NCBI RefSeq assembly: GCF_001855565.1
Contig: NZ_MKCR01000023.1
Span: forward strand, 1 to 49,076
Direction of reading: 5' to 3'
Origin: Chromobacterium amazonense
GTDB lineage: Bacteria > Pseudomonadota > Gammaproteobacteria > Burkholderiales > Chromobacteriaceae
Length of the DNA stretch: 49,076 bases
A program made the position numbers and the translations under genes. Each line of letters begins with the position of its first letter. Within the stretch, counting starts at the first letter, position 1. The notes below the pieces were generated by a model. The model did no database searches. It had not been told where the DNA came from and worked only from the letters and a program-made list of their open reading frames with translations. Shown piece after piece: positions 33,228 to 44,310 of the stretch.

Positions 33228-34388
33228 CTATTCCTCCTTCAAGGGGGCGGCGATGGTCACCGGCTGGCCGTCATTGATCGAGTCTGGCGGATTGATGATC
33301 ACCTTGTCGTCGGGTTTCAGCCCGGTGCGGATTTCCACCTCATGGCCGTAGTCGGTGCCCACCGCCACGGGCTGAAGGTGGACTTTGTTGTCCGGCCCGA
33401 CCACCGCCACGCGGCTGCCCTTGGCGTTGAACTGCAGCGTATTGGCGGGCAGCGTCAGCGCGTCGCCCTTGGGCAGGCGGAAGGTGGCATCCACGTATTG
33501 GCCTGGCAGCAGGCCGTGGTCGGCATTGGCCACCATCACTTCCACTTGCAGGGTGCGGGTGGCGGGGTCGATGGCCCCGGCGGTGCGCGCCACCTTGCCT
33601 TTGATCGGCTGGCCTGGCGCTTCTTGGCGCGCGATGTCCACGGTCTGGCCTACGCGGATGGCGGCGGCATTGGCTTGCGGCACGTAGGCGTACAGGTGCA
33701 GCTTGTCGATCTGGGCGACGGCGAACAGAGCCTGCGGCACGCCGCCGTTGCCGGCATTGACCAGGCTGCCGGTGTCGATGTTGCGGCGGGTGACGATGCC
33801 GTCGAATGGCGCGGCGACGCGGGCGAAGTCTTGCAGGTCGCGCAGCCGTTTCCGTTCGGCGTCGGCCTGCTTGTAGGCGCTTTCCTTCTCGTCGAACTCT
33901 TGCTGCGACACCGCGTCCTGGGCGCGCAGCGTCTTCCAGCGCAGGTAGGCGGTTTTCGCCAGCGCGAAGTTGGCCTGGGCTTGCTGCGCTTGCTTGTCCA
34001 CGTCCGGGATGTCCAGTTCCGCCAGCAGCTCGCCTTTTTTCACTGGCTGGCCGATGTCTTTGTGCCAGCGCTTGATGTAGCCGCTGGCGCGGGCGTAGAT
34101 CTGCGCCTCGGCGATGCCTTGCAACGTGGCGGGCAGCGTCAGCTTGGCGTCGCCGCGGCTTCGGGCGGGGGTGACGACGCTGACGGTGAGCACCGCGTGG
34201 CGTTCGGCCTCCTTGGCCAGCGCTTCGGCATTGGCGTGGCGCGCCAGCAGCGTGCGGCCCAGCCCCGCCAGCAGCAGGCCAATCGCAATGACGGCGGCGA
34301 TGCGCGCCTTGCGCGCTACCGCGCCGCGGCGGGCGTGGTGCAGATGGAGTTCGGGCAGGCCCTGATGGTTGTGGCGTGGCTCTGTCAT
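33228..34388 (-). CDS. RND efflux periplasmic adaptor subunit
   Basis: A 386-residue membrane-fusion protein. It has an N-terminal membrane anchor (about 30-48, IAAVIAIGLLLAGLG) and no lipobox. A barrel-sandwich half (GIAEAQIYARASGYIKRWHKDIGQPVKKGE, quoted in part: ARASGYIKRW and GQPVKKGELLAELD), an alpha-hairpin coiled coil (about 130-185) and beta-barrel regions (VAAPFDGIVTRRNIDTGSLV) follow. It links the inner-membrane pump to an outer-membrane channel. It starts one base after the pump stop. Confidence 0.92.
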   Translation of the reverse strand: MTEPRHNHQGLPELHLHHARRGAVARKARIAAVIAIGLLLAGLGRTLLARHANAEALAKEAERHAVLTVSVVTPARSRGDAKLTLPATLQGIAEAQIYARASGYIKRWHKDIGQPVKKGELLAELDIPDVDKQAQQAQANFALAKTAYLRWKTLRAQDAVSQQEFDEKESAYKQADAERKRLRDLQDFARVAAPFDGIVTRRNIDTGSLVNAGNGGVPQALFAVAQIDKLHLYAYVPQANAAAIRVGQTVDIARQEAPGQPIKGKVARTAGAIDPATRTLQVEVMVANADHGLLPGQYVDATFRLPKGDALTLPANTLQFNAKGSRVAVVGPDNKVHLQPVAVGTDYGHEVEIRTGLKPDDKVIINPPDSINDGQPVTIAAPLKEE

Positions 34389-34389
34389 G

Positions 34390-37300
34390 TCATGCGTCCT
34401 GTGCGGAAGGGGCGGCGTTGTCGGCCGCGCCAGTCGCGCCTTGTTTGCGTTTTTCCAGATAGCGGTGGAAGGAGGCGAACACCACCGGCACGAACAGCAG
34501 CGTGGACACGGTGGCGAACATCAGACCGCCGATCACGGCGCGGCCGAGCGGGGCATTCTGCTCGGAGCCTTCGCCGATGCCGATGGCCATCGGAATCATG
34601 CCGATGATCATGGCCAGCGCCGTCATCAGCACCGGGCGCAGCCGGGTGGCGCCGGCTTCCAGCGCAGCGGACAGCGGCGGCAGCCCTTCCCGCATGCGCT
34701 GGCGCGCGAAAGCCACAACCAGAATGCTGTTGGCGGTGGCCACGCCCATGGTCATGATGGCGCCGGTCAGCGCCGGTACCGAAAGATTGGTGCCGGTGAC
34801 GATCAGCATCCAGGCGATGCCGGCCAGCGCGGCAGGGAGAGCGCTGATGATGATGAAAGGGTCCAGCCAGGACTGGAAATTCACCACGATCAGCAGGTAG
34901 ACCAGCACGATGGCGCCGAGAATGCCGACGCCCAGGCCCAGGTAGGAAGAGCGCATGGTCTCCACCTGGCCGCGCATGCCGACATGGCTGCCTTTGGGCA
35001 ACTGGGCCTGTTCTTCATTGATGGCCTTCTGGATATCCGCGGCCACCGAGCCCAGATCGCGGCCGCGCGCGCTGGCGTAGACGTCGACCGACGGCAGGAT
35101 GTTGTAGCGGGTGACGATGGCGGGGGTGCGGCCCGGCGAGGCGCGCACCAGATTGGCCAGGGTCTGGGCGCCCATGCCATGGCTGCCCGGCGAGTTGACC
35201 GGCAGCTTCAGCAGCTGGTCTAACGAGTCGATGCGGTATTGCGGGGTCTGCGCTTGGAGGTTGTAGACGATGTGATTGTTGGGATTCAGCCAGAACGCCG
35301 GTTGCGTCTGCTGGCTGCCGGACAAGGGCAGCAGCAAGTTCTGGGCGACGTCCAGCGGCGCGATGCCCATGCCCTGCATCCGCGGCCGGTCCATGGTCAA
35401 CTGGATGGCTGGCGCATCCAGCCTTTGGTGGACATGCGCGTCGGCGGCGCCGGGTATCGCCTGGATGCGGCGCAGCAGCCGGCCGGCGTAGGCGGCGTTT
35501 TGCGTCAGATCCTTGCCGAAAATCTGCACATCGATGGGCGCGGGGGCGCCGAAGTTCAGGATCTGGGTGATGATGTCTGCCGGCTGGAAGAAAAACTCCA
35601 CGCCGGGGAAGCGGCTTTCCAGCCGCTTGGGGAGGGCGGCGATGTAGTCCGCGCTGGGCTTGTGATCGGGCTTCAGCGAGATCAGCACATCGGAGTCCAG
35701 CGTGCCTATGGTGCCGGAATTGCTGTACGACAGGTTGATGCCGCTATACGGCAGGCCGATGTTGTCGATGATGGAGTCTAGGTCCTGCGGCGGGATGACC
35801 TTGCGGATCTCCGCGTCCACCTGATCTGCCAGCGCCGCGGTGTCCTCGATGCGCATGCCGGTGGGCGCGCGCACGTGCAGCTTGATCTGGCCGGTGTCCA
35901 CTTCCGGGAACAGATCGCGGCCCAGCAGCAAATACAGTCCACATGAGGCCAGGCAGAAACCCAGGAAGACGGCGATGAAGGCCTTGCGGCGGGTCAGCAA
36001 GTGGCTGAGCAGATGCGCATAGACCTCGCGCAGCCGCTCGAAGCGCGCGTTGAAGCGCTCATGCACGCGGTGGATGGCCGCCGCGATGCGACCCTGGCGA
36101 TGCGGGTGTCCCATCAGCAGCAGGGCCAGCGTCGGCACCAAGGTTCGCGACAGCACGTAGGAGGCCAGCATCGCGAACACCACGGCCTCGGCCATCGGCA
36201 CGAACAGATAGCGCGCCACGCCTTCCAGGAAGAACATCGGCACGAACACGATGCAGATGCACAGCGTGGAGACGAAGGCCGGGATGGCGATCTCGCCGGC
36301 GCCGTCCAGGATGGCGGTGTACAGCGGCGAGCCCATGTGCAGGTGGCGTTCGATGTTTTCTATCGTCACCGTGGCGTCGTCCACCAGGATGCCCACCGCC
36401 AGCGCCAGGCCGCCCAGCGTCATCACATTGATGGTCTCGCCTATCATGTGCAGCGCGACGATGGACGAGAAAATGGACAGCGGAATGGAGACGGCGATGA
36501 TGGAGGTGGTGCGCCAGTTGCCGAGGAACAGCAGCAGCATCGCCGCGGTCAGCAGCGCTGCCACCAGGGCCTCATGGATCACGCCTTGCACGGCGGTTTT
36601 CACGAAAATGGACTGGTCGGCCAGCAGGCCGACGCGCAGGTCCTTAGGCAGCAAGGGCAGCAGGCCCGGCAGCTTTTCCTTCAGGTGGTTCACTACGTCC
36701 AGCGTGGAGGCGCCGCCGTTTTTGTAGATCGACATCATCAGGCCGTGCTGGCCGTTCTGCTTGACGATATTGGTTTGCGGCGAGAAGCCGTCGCGCACGT
36801 GCGCCACCTCGCGCAGGAATACCGTCGCGCCGTCGGCGGTTTTCACCGGGATGTCGTTGAGGCCGGCGATGGTGTCCGGAGAACCGTTCAGCTCCACATC
36901 GTATTCGGTGCCGCCTATCTTGGCGGTGCCGGAAGGCAGCGCCAGGTTCTGCGCGTTGACCGCGTTGACCACGTCGGTCGGCGTCAGGCCATGGGCGGCG
37001 ATGGCGCGGCTGTCCAGATCCACCGACAGCAGGCGTATCTTGCCGCCGTAGGGGTAGGTGATGGCGATGCCCGGTATCGTCACAAGCTGCGGCCGCATGG
37101 TGTTGATGGCGGTGTCGAACACCTCCTGTTCCGACAGCGTTTTGCTGGACAGGCCAACCTGGATCACCGGCACGCTGGACGCGGTGTACTTGATGATCAA
37201 GGGCGGCGTGGCGCCCGGCGGCATCTGCTTCACCACCGCCTGCGAAACCGACACCACCTGGGCGATGGCAGTCTGGATGTTGACGCCCGGCTGGAAGAAG

Positions 37301-37581
37301 ATCTTGATGATGGCGATGCCGGCCAGCGACTGCGACTCGATGTGCTCGATGTCGTTGACTGTGGTGGTCAGCACGCGTTCGTGGGTCTGGGTGATGCGGT
37401 CGGCCATCTGCTGCGGCGCCAGGCCGCCATAGCCCCAGATCACGCTGATCACCGGGATGTCGATCTCCGGCAGCACGTCGACGGGCGTGCGCATGATGGC
37501 CAGCGGGGTGGCCAGCAGGATGACGATGGCCATCACGATGAAGGTATAGGGCCGTTTCAGGGCCGTTTCGACAATCCACAT
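34390..37581 (-). CDS. RND multidrug efflux pump, HAE1-type inner-membrane transporter
   Basis: A 1063-residue proton-driven transporter with twelve membrane helices and two large periplasmic loops. The TM4 proton-relay pair is present (ALAVGILVDDATVTIENIER), and the TM10-12 half has ANSILVVAFARQR and ATRLRPVLMTALAMIIGMIP. The N terminus (MWIVETALKRPYTFIV) is typical. It is first in the operon, before the adaptor and the deleted channel gene. Substrates cannot be inferred. Loss of the dedicated channel implies use of another TolC/OprM-type protein. Confidence 0.95.
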   Translation of the reverse strand: MWIVETALKRPYTFIVMAIVILLATPLAIMRTPVDVLPEIDIPVISVIWGYGGLAPQQMADRITQTHERVLTTTVNDIEHIESQSLAGIAIIKIFFQPGVNIQTAIAQVVSVSQAVVKQMPPGATPPLIIKYTASSVPVIQVGLSSKTLSEQEVFDTAINTMRPQLVTIPGIAITYPYGGKIRLLSVDLDSRAIAAHGLTPTDVVNAVNAQNLALPSGTAKIGGTEYDVELNGSPDTIAGLNDIPVKTADGATVFLREVAHVRDGFSPQTNIVKQNGQHGLMMSIYKNGGASTLDVVNHLKEKLPGLLPLLPKDLRVGLLADQSIFVKTAVQGVIHEALVAALLTAAMLLLFLGNWRTTSIIAVSIPLSIFSSIVALHMIGETINVMTLGGLALAVGILVDDATVTIENIERHLHMGSPLYTAILDGAGEIAIPAFVSTLCICIVFVPMFFLEGVARYLFVPMAEAVVFAMLASYVLSRTLVPTLALLLMGHPHRQGRIAAAIHRVHERFNARFERLREVYAHLLSHLLTRRKAFIAVFLGFCLASCGLYLLLGRDLFPEVDTGQIKLHVRAPTGMRIEDTAALADQVDAEIRKVIPPQDLDSIIDNIGLPYSGINLSYSNSGTIGTLDSDVLISLKPDHKPSADYIAALPKRLESRFPGVEFFFQPADIITQILNFGAPAPIDVQIFGKDLTQNAAYAGRLLRRIQAIPGAADAHVHQRLDAPAIQLTMDRPRMQGMGIAPLDVAQNLLLPLSGSQQTQPAFWLNPNNHIVYNLQAQTPQYRIDSLDQLLKLPVNSPGSHGMGAQTLANLVRASPGRTPAIVTRYNILPSVDVYASARGRDLGSVAADIQKAINEEQAQLPKGSHVGMRGQVETMRSSYLGLGVGILGAIVLVYLLIVVNFQSWLDPFIIISALPAALAGIAWMLIVTGTNLSVPALTGAIMTMGVATANSILVVAFARQRMREGLPPLSAALEAGATRLRPVLMTALAMIIGMIPMAIGIGEGSEQNAPLGRAVIGGLMFATVSTLLFVPVVFASFHRYLEKRKQGATGAADNAAPSAQDA

Positions 37582-37888
37582 AGGGTACGGCTTGCCTCGC
37601 TAGGTTGGCGCGCGGTCGCGGCGGGCACGCCATGATGCGCGCCGTCTTTGCAGCTTATGCCAGGTTTGGGATGTTCTGTGGCGGGATTGCACGGCGATGC
37701 CTTGCGGTTTTTGTTAAGGTTTGCTGCCGGCGAGGCCGGCGGAACCCATCATCCAAACTGCATTAACTGGTCAAGGGGTCGTACCGTTGACCGGGCCGGC
37801 GTCAGGCGTGGAAAAAAGTTCTAGCGCGCATCAACGCAATGAAAACAGCCCTCCGGATGGGAGGGCTGTTTGAGGATGGCTTGATGCG
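37582..37888. other. Intergenic region upstream of the RND operon
   Basis: About 300 bases holding the promoter region of the efflux operon and the terminator of the tubulin-like gene. An interrupted palindrome GGTCAA (37769-37774)...TTGACC (37787-37792) encloses a smaller GG/CC pair and could be a repressor operator. No local regulator gene is present. Confidence 0.4.
37842..37871 (-). terminator. Terminator of the tubulin-like gene (minus strand)
   Basis: AAACAGCCCTCC (37843-37854) pairs with GGAGGGCTGTTT (37860-37871) around GGATG. On the minus strand a T-tract follows. It lies about 18 bases after the stop at 37889. Confidence 0.88.
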
Positions 37889-40048
37889 TCAAGACTTTTT
37901 GCGAGCGTAGCGGTTGAGCGAAACGACGCGCGTTTTGCCGATGCGATGGCGGTAGATCTCGCGCAGGTAGCACACCGCTTTTTGCACATGCTCGCGGGTC
38001 AGCCGGATGTCGTTGATCGACACGAACTTCTTGTTGTCGCGGATCAGCTCGCGGTACTTCTTCTCGTACATCGGCTTGATGGCGAACCAGTTGGTGTCCA
38101 GGATTTTGGCCGGGTTCTCGTAATCGTTCAGCAGCTTTTCCAGCAGCGTCTCGTCGAAAGTGTCCGAGGTGATCAGATCCAGTATGACATTGTCCAGGCT
38201 GTCGTCGAAGCGGTGGTTGCCATGGGCGAAGCAGCGCTTGATGTAGGCGACGATCAGCGTCAGGAAGTCATCGCTCAAGCACGGGCTCTTGGCCACCAGG
38301 GTGGTCAAGGACAGGTTGGTGGAGGCGCCGATCACCAGCGCGTAGCGCTTCAGCGTGGTGCTGGGGAACAGGTCGTTCAGGTGGCGCTTCAGCCGGTTCA
38401 GATCCAGGTAGGACAGCTTGTAGCCCTTGGGCAGCGACAGGATGGCCACCACCGACGAGCAGTTCTGGAAGAAGAACAGCTGGTTCAGCTTTTCCGCCGC
38501 GTAGCCGGACTGCTTGTACTCTTCCAGCGCCGCCCGATAGCTTTCGCATTCGATCGGCAGCAGGCTGATGCCCTCGATCGCCTGCGTCTGTTGGTTGAAG
38601 TGGGGCAGGTCGATGGAGCGGAAGAACAGGTCGTCGATGTCGAGCTTGTTGACGAAGCCGTCCGAACCCAGCGGATCGCTGACGACAGACTCGGCGTAAG
38701 CCACCGCGACCGGACCGGCCAGGCTCATGAACAGGTCGTTGGCGTCCAGCCGTATCGTCTCGCCCATGTCGATGCCGGCGCGCAGGAAGTAGTTCTCGTC
38801 GTAATCGCTGGTGACGGCCTGCGCGGTCAGGATGTTGAAGATCTGCTGCGAGATGTACTGGTTGGCGTGGCGCTCCATCGCGTTGACGTCGAGGTGCTCG
38901 ATATTGCCGCCTTCGCTCTCTTCGGCGTAGCGCATGATGTCGTTGGAGATCAGCATCATCGCGTTCCACGGCCGGATGCGGCGCATCACGCTTTCGGCGC
39001 CGGCTTCCTCGTTGACGAAGTTGTAGGAAAAATCCCACTCCTCAGCCAGGTATTTGCACAGCAGGCGGCCGGCGTTGATGTGCAGCGCCTCGGAGCCTTC
39101 GGCATGCTGGCCGGAGATATTCGGCAGAATGCAGATGCCGCTGGTGAAGATGGGCTCGAACACGAAGCCGTAATCGTCTACCTGGCCGGGCTTGTCGTCG
39201 TTGCGGGTTTCGAAGGTCTTGCTCATGTAGGCGTACTGCTGAGCCAGGCCGAATTCGGACGCCATGCCGGAGCCGGTGCCGCCGCCGGCGCTGAATATGT
39301 AGAAGTACAGCCGCGACTGGTTGGCCTTGATGCCGCAGGAGTCCATCAGGTAGGAGTGGATCAGCGCCCATTCCGGGTCGGAAAAGCTGACCGTGTCCTT
39401 GTTCAGGATGATCTTGGCCAGATACTGGCCCAGGATGGGCGCGTTGCCTGCGCCGCCGGCATGGACCTCGGCCAGGTCCATGATCTTCATCTTGTTGTAA
39501 TTGCTGAAGAAATCGCTCTGTTCGCCGCGGCGAGAGAAGCGGATGCGGCCCTTGATGTCCTTGTCCAGGTCGCCCAGCATCACCATGGGTTCGATCAGGA
39601 AGGCCGGCTTGGCGGTCTTGTGCTGCGACAGCAGATTGCGGCGTATCCATTTGCGCGGGCGCTGTTCCTGCTCCGGCGGGGTTTTTTCGTCGCCGGAGAA
39701 TTCATTCATGTAGAAGCGGCGGGCGTTGTAGACCAGCGTCGCCACGTCCAGCGCGATATTGGAGCCGCATCGGCCCAGGCCGATCAGGCAGACCGACGGG
39801 AACGGACGCTCCACATGGGCGCCTTCGTCGTCTTCGATCTCGCGGGCGAACGCCATGCCGCGCAGCGTGTCCAGATGCTGCAGGATGCGATTGGTGTCGT
39901 GCTCGATGAAGTATTGGTACAGCCCCGACTGGGCGCGCTCGTTCAGTTGCAGCAGCGGGCGGGGGGACGAAGGCTGCGGGATGGCGGCGACTTCGTCATC
40001 GCTTGCCGGGGGATTCGAGGATTGGTCGTACATTGATTGCATGATCAT
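37889..40048 (-). CDS. Tubulin/FtsZ-superfamily GTPase-like protein
   Basis: A 719-residue cytoplasmic protein. The first 500 residues carry the tubulin-fold loops: T1 CLIGLGRCGSNIALDVA (87-103), a T3-like HAGGAGNAPILGQYLA (196-211), T4 FSAGGGTGSGMASEFGLAQ (252-270, the GGGTGSG signature), an FtsZ-like WNAMMLISND (361-370) and a possible T7 loop FVNKLDIDDLFF (465-476) with acidic residues D470, D472 and D473. An insertion separates the last two. The C-terminal 200 residues are helical and unassigned. It matches the Tubulin_2-like class better than cell-division FtsZ, which is much shorter. It is monocistronic, with its own terminator. In-frame ATGs at 40042 and 40033 are alternative starts. 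Confidence 0.8.
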   Translation of the reverse strand: MIMQSMYDQSSNPPASDDEVAAIPQPSSPRPLLQLNERAQSGLYQYFIEHDTNRILQHLDTLRGMAFAREIEDDEGAHVERPFPSVCLIGLGRCGSNIALDVATLVYNARRFYMNEFSGDEKTPPEQEQRPRKWIRRNLLSQHKTAKPAFLIEPMVMLGDLDKDIKGRIRFSRRGEQSDFFSNYNKMKIMDLAEVHAGGAGNAPILGQYLAKIILNKDTVSFSDPEWALIHSYLMDSCGIKANQSRLYFYIFSAGGGTGSGMASEFGLAQQYAYMSKTFETRNDDKPGQVDDYGFVFEPIFTSGICILPNISGQHAEGSEALHINAGRLLCKYLAEEWDFSYNFVNEEAGAESVMRRIRPWNAMMLISNDIMRYAEESEGGNIEHLDVNAMERHANQYISQQIFNILTAQAVTSDYDENYFLRAGIDMGETIRLDANDLFMSLAGPVAVAYAESVVSDPLGSDGFVNKLDIDDLFFRSIDLPHFNQQTQAIEGISLLPIECESYRAALEEYKQSGYAAEKLNQLFFFQNCSSVVAILSLPKGYKLSYLDLNRLKRHLNDLFPSTTLKRYALVIGASTNLSLTTLVAKSPCLSDDFLTLIVAYIKRCFAHGNHRFDDSLDNVILDLITSDTFDETLLEKLLNDYENPAKILDTNWFAIKPMYEKKYRELIRDNKKFVSINDIRLTREHVQKAVCYLREIYRHRIGKTRVVSLNRYARKKS

Positions 40049-40261
40049 CCATTCTCATTCAAGGTTTACCCTTGTCCGGGCGGTCTCGCGGGAACAGCAC
40101 CGCGTTTCCAATTTGCAGCAGCTGATATTCTGGTCTTATTCACACTCCATTGTCGTGGGCAAACGGCTTTTTGACCACTAAATTCTGCTTGGCATGCGAC
40201 AGCGGCATGGCTTTTGCGGCGAAGTTGCCGCAAATTTGGCGATAAAGATCGGGTGAAATGC

Positions 40262-40286
40262 AAAACGCCGCCCCAAGGGGCGGCGT
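40262..40286 (-). terminator. Terminator of purB (minus strand)
   Basis: ACGCCGCCCC (40265-40274) pairs with GGGGCGGCGT (40277-40286) and is followed by TTTTG on the minus strand, about 25 bases after the purB stop. Confidence 0.82.
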
Positions 40287-40309
40287 GCAGGACGGATCAA
40301 TCGGCCGGA

Positions 40310-41728
<1,419 letters not shown>

Positions 41729-41932
41729 CTAACGGCTCCGGCGGCGAGGCCGGTTCGATCCCTTGGCGCCGCTAACAAAACTCTCAATCCTGCCTTGTGC
41801 GCTGCCGCGCGACGCGTGCTGATCGCGTCGACGCGCCTGGGCTGAGGCGGGCGATGAGATTTTGTTATCGGCTCTTCATCACTGTAGCGCTTCGACGCCG
41901 CCTTGCCGGCGGCTTGTCTTCATCTCAAAACA

Positions 41933-41953
41933 AACGGGCGACTGGCGCCCGTT
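41933..41953. terminator. Terminator of ffh
   Basis: AACGGGCG (41933-41940) pairs with CGCCCGTT (41946-41953), with TTTG/TTTT tracts on both sides. It lies just beyond the ffh stop. Confidence 0.82.
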
Positions 41954-41961
41954 GTTTTGGC

Positions 41962-43317
41962 TCACATGCCGGGCATCATGCCCTTCATGCCTCGCATCAG
42001 CTTCATCATCCCGCCCTTGGACGAGAACTGCTTCATCATCTTCTGCATCTGCTCGAATTGATTCAGCAGGCGGTTCACTTCCTGCACCGTCACGCCGGAA
42101 CCGGCGGCGATGCGGCGCTTGCGGCTGGCCTTGATCAGCTCCGGCTTGCGGCGTTCGGCCGGCGTCATCGAGTTGATGATGCCCTCGATGCGGCGCATGG
42201 ATTTCTCCGCCTCCGCGCCCTGGATGCCTTGCGCCATCTGGCCCAACTGGCCAGGCATCTTTTCCAGCAGATTGGCCATGCCGCCCATCTTCTTCATCTG
42301 CTGCATTTGGGCCTTGAAGTCCTCCAGGTCGAAACCCTTGCCGGACTTCAGTTTCTTGGCCATCACCTCGGCTTCCTTCTGATCGATGCCCTTCTGGACC
42401 TCTTCGATCAGGGACAGCACGTCGCCCATGCCCAAGATGCGGCTGGCGATGCGGTCCGGGTGGAACGGTTCGATGCCGGTGACTTTTTCGCCTACGCCGA
42501 TGAACTTGATGGGCTTGCCGGTGACGTGGCGCACCGACAGCGCGGCGCCGCCGCGCGAATCGCCGTCCATCTTGGTGAGGATGACGCCGGTCAGCGGCAG
42601 CGCTTCATTGAAGGCCTTGGCGGTGTTCACCGCGTCCTGGCCCTGCATCGCGTCCACCACGAACAGCGTTTCAATCGGATTGATCGCGGCGTGCAGCGCC
42701 TTGATCTCGTCCATCATCGCCTCGTCGATGGCGAGGCGGCCGGCGGTGTCCACCAGCAGCACGTCGAAGAAGTGGCGGCGCGCGTGGTCGATCGCCGCGC
42801 GGGCGATGTCAACCGGCTTTTGCGACGCATCGGACGGGAACCATTCGACGCCGACTTGCGAGGCCAGCAGCTTCAGCTGCTCGATGGCGGCGGGACGGTA
42901 GACGTCGGCCGATACCACCAGCACCTTCTTCTTCTGGGTTTCTTTCAGCCTTTTGGCCAGTTTGCCGACGGTGGTGGTCTTGCCCGCGCCTTGCAGGCCG
43001 GCCATCAGCACGATGGCGGGCGGCACGGCGGCCAGGTTCAGCTCGTCGTTCTTCTCGCCCATCAGCTTGATGAGCTCTTCGTTGACCACGCCCACCAGGG
43101 CTTGGCCCGGGGTCAGGCTACCCATCACGTCCTGGCCCAGCGCGCGCTCCTTCACCTGGGCGATGAAGGTTTTGACGACGGGCAAGGCCACGTCGGCCTC
43201 CAAGAGCGCCATGCGCACTTCGCGCATCGCGTCCTGGATATTCGATTCGGTCAGCCGCGCGTTGCCGCGCAAGGTTTTCATCACGCCGGACAGGCGGCTG
43301 GTCAGGTTGTCTAGCAT
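41962..43317 (-). CDS. ffh: Signal recognition particle protein Ffh (SRP54)
   Basis: The GTPase of the signal recognition particle, which with 4.5S RNA targets nascent inner-membrane proteins to FtsY. The N domain begins MLDNLTSRLSGVMKTLRG. The G domain has GLQGAGKTTTVGKLAK, DVYRPAAIEQL, VLLVDTAGRLAID and LTKMDGDSRGG. The methionine-rich M domain ends KGGMMKLMRGMKGMMPGM. The start at 43317 is the family start; eight more codons are open upstream. It is divergent from ypjD, a common betaproteobacterial arrangement. Confidence 0.97.
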   Translation of the reverse strand: MLDNLTSRLSGVMKTLRGNARLTESNIQDAMREVRMALLEADVALPVVKTFIAQVKERALGQDVMGSLTPGQALVGVVNEELIKLMGEKNDELNLAAVPPAIVLMAGLQGAGKTTTVGKLAKRLKETQKKKVLVVSADVYRPAAIEQLKLLASQVGVEWFPSDASQKPVDIARAAIDHARRHFFDVLLVDTAGRLAIDEAMMDEIKALHAAINPIETLFVVDAMQGQDAVNTAKAFNEALPLTGVILTKMDGDSRGGAALSVRHVTGKPIKFIGVGEKVTGIEPFHPDRIASRILGMGDVLSLIEEVQKGIDQKEAEVMAKKLKSGKGFDLEDFKAQMQQMKKMGGMANLLEKMPGQLGQMAQGIQGAEAEKSMRRIEGIINSMTPAERRKPELIKASRKRRIAAGSGVTVQEVNRLLNQFEQMQKMMKQFSSKGGMMKLMRGMKGMMPGM

Positions 43318-43430
43318 GGTGCTGTCCTTACTCTCTGCCAACGATTAGGCAGCTTGGTGTAGACTCTCAAACTGTCGATTTTATCACGAGCCGCCGGGTA
43401 AGCGCCCGGATTTGATCACACACCTTATAT

Positions 43431-44252
43431 ATGACCAGCCTCCTGCTCGTTTTGACCCTGTTTCTGATTCTGTCCTATGGCGCCTTCACCTGGCATTACC
43501 TGGCCAACTGGAAGGGCGTGGCCCGCTGGCCGCGCAATCCGCGTCTGGAACACAGCCTGCTGGGCGTGCTGCTGCTGGTGCAGGCCGTGGTGGTGGTGAC
43601 GCCGCTCAGCGTCAGCGGCGGATTGTCGCTGGGCGTGGGGCACGCCCTGAGCGTGATGGTGTGGATCATGCTGCTGATCTATTGGACCTGCAGCTTCTTC
43701 TACAAGGTGGAAGGGCTGCAGCTGTTCATGATGCCGCTGGCGATGGGCGCGCTGGCTTTCGCCGTCGCCTTCCCAGGCCGCCACATGGTCAGCGATCTGT
43801 CCAATCCGGCCTTCGTGCTGCATATCCTGGTGTCCATGCTGGCCTACAGCCTGTTCGCCATCGGCGCGCTGATCGCCGTGCTGATGCTGCTGCTGGAGCG
43901 GGCGCTGCATCACCGCAGGGTGTCGCTGCTGGCCAAGCAGCTGCCGCCGTTGCTGACGTTGGAGACCATGATGTTCCAGGTCATCGCCGTCGGTTTTCTG
44001 CTGTTGACGGTGACCTTGCTGACCGGAGTGGTGTTCTCGGAAGAGGTTTTCGGCAAGGCCGCGGCGCTGACGCACAAGACGGTGTTTGGCGTGCTGTCTT
44101 GGCTGATTTTCGCCGGATTGCTGATAGGCCGGCGCCTGAAAGGCTGGCGCGGCCGAGTGGCGATACGCTGGGCTTTGGCCGGCTTCCTGTCCTTGATGCT
44201 GGCATACGTGGGCAGCAAAGTGGTTTTAGAATTGATCCTGCAGCGCGCATAA
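43431..44252 (+). CDS. ypjD: CcsA/YpjD-family inner-membrane protein (cytochrome c assembly-like)
   Basis: A 273-residue protein with eight predicted membrane helices. The conserved region MLAYSLFAIGALIAVLML and the later THKTVFGVLSWLIFAGLLIGR match the CcsA/HemX core. Histidines at the membrane surface (VLHILVSM, LTHKTVF) could bind haem. YpjD homologues are often found next to ffh and their exact role is unsettled. The start lies about 110 bases from the divergent ffh start. Confidence 0.85.
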   Translation: MTSLLLVLTLFLILSYGAFTWHYLANWKGVARWPRNPRLEHSLLGVLLLVQAVVVVTPLSVSGGLSLGVGHALSVMVWIMLLIYWTCSFFYKVEGLQLFMMPLAMGALAFAVAFPGRHMVSDLSNPAFVLHILVSMLAYSLFAIGALIAVLMLLLERALHHRRVSLLAKQLPPLLTLETMMFQVIAVGFLLLTVTLLTGVVFSEEVFGKAAALTHKTVFGVLSWLIFAGLLIGRRLKGWRGRVAIRWALAGFLSLMLAYVGSKVVLELILQRA

Positions 44253-44310
44253 GCTGCACGTCATAAAACCGAGACCCATTTGCAAGACACCTTCCATCAA
44301 GGAGTTCGCC

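Noticed and set aside
37946-40036. A 696-codon plus-strand open frame opposite the tubulin-like gene
   Set aside because: It is the antisense shadow of a G+C-rich gene with third-position bias; its product is Val/Gln/Ala-rich low complexity without motifs, while the minus strand carries clear GTPase loops.
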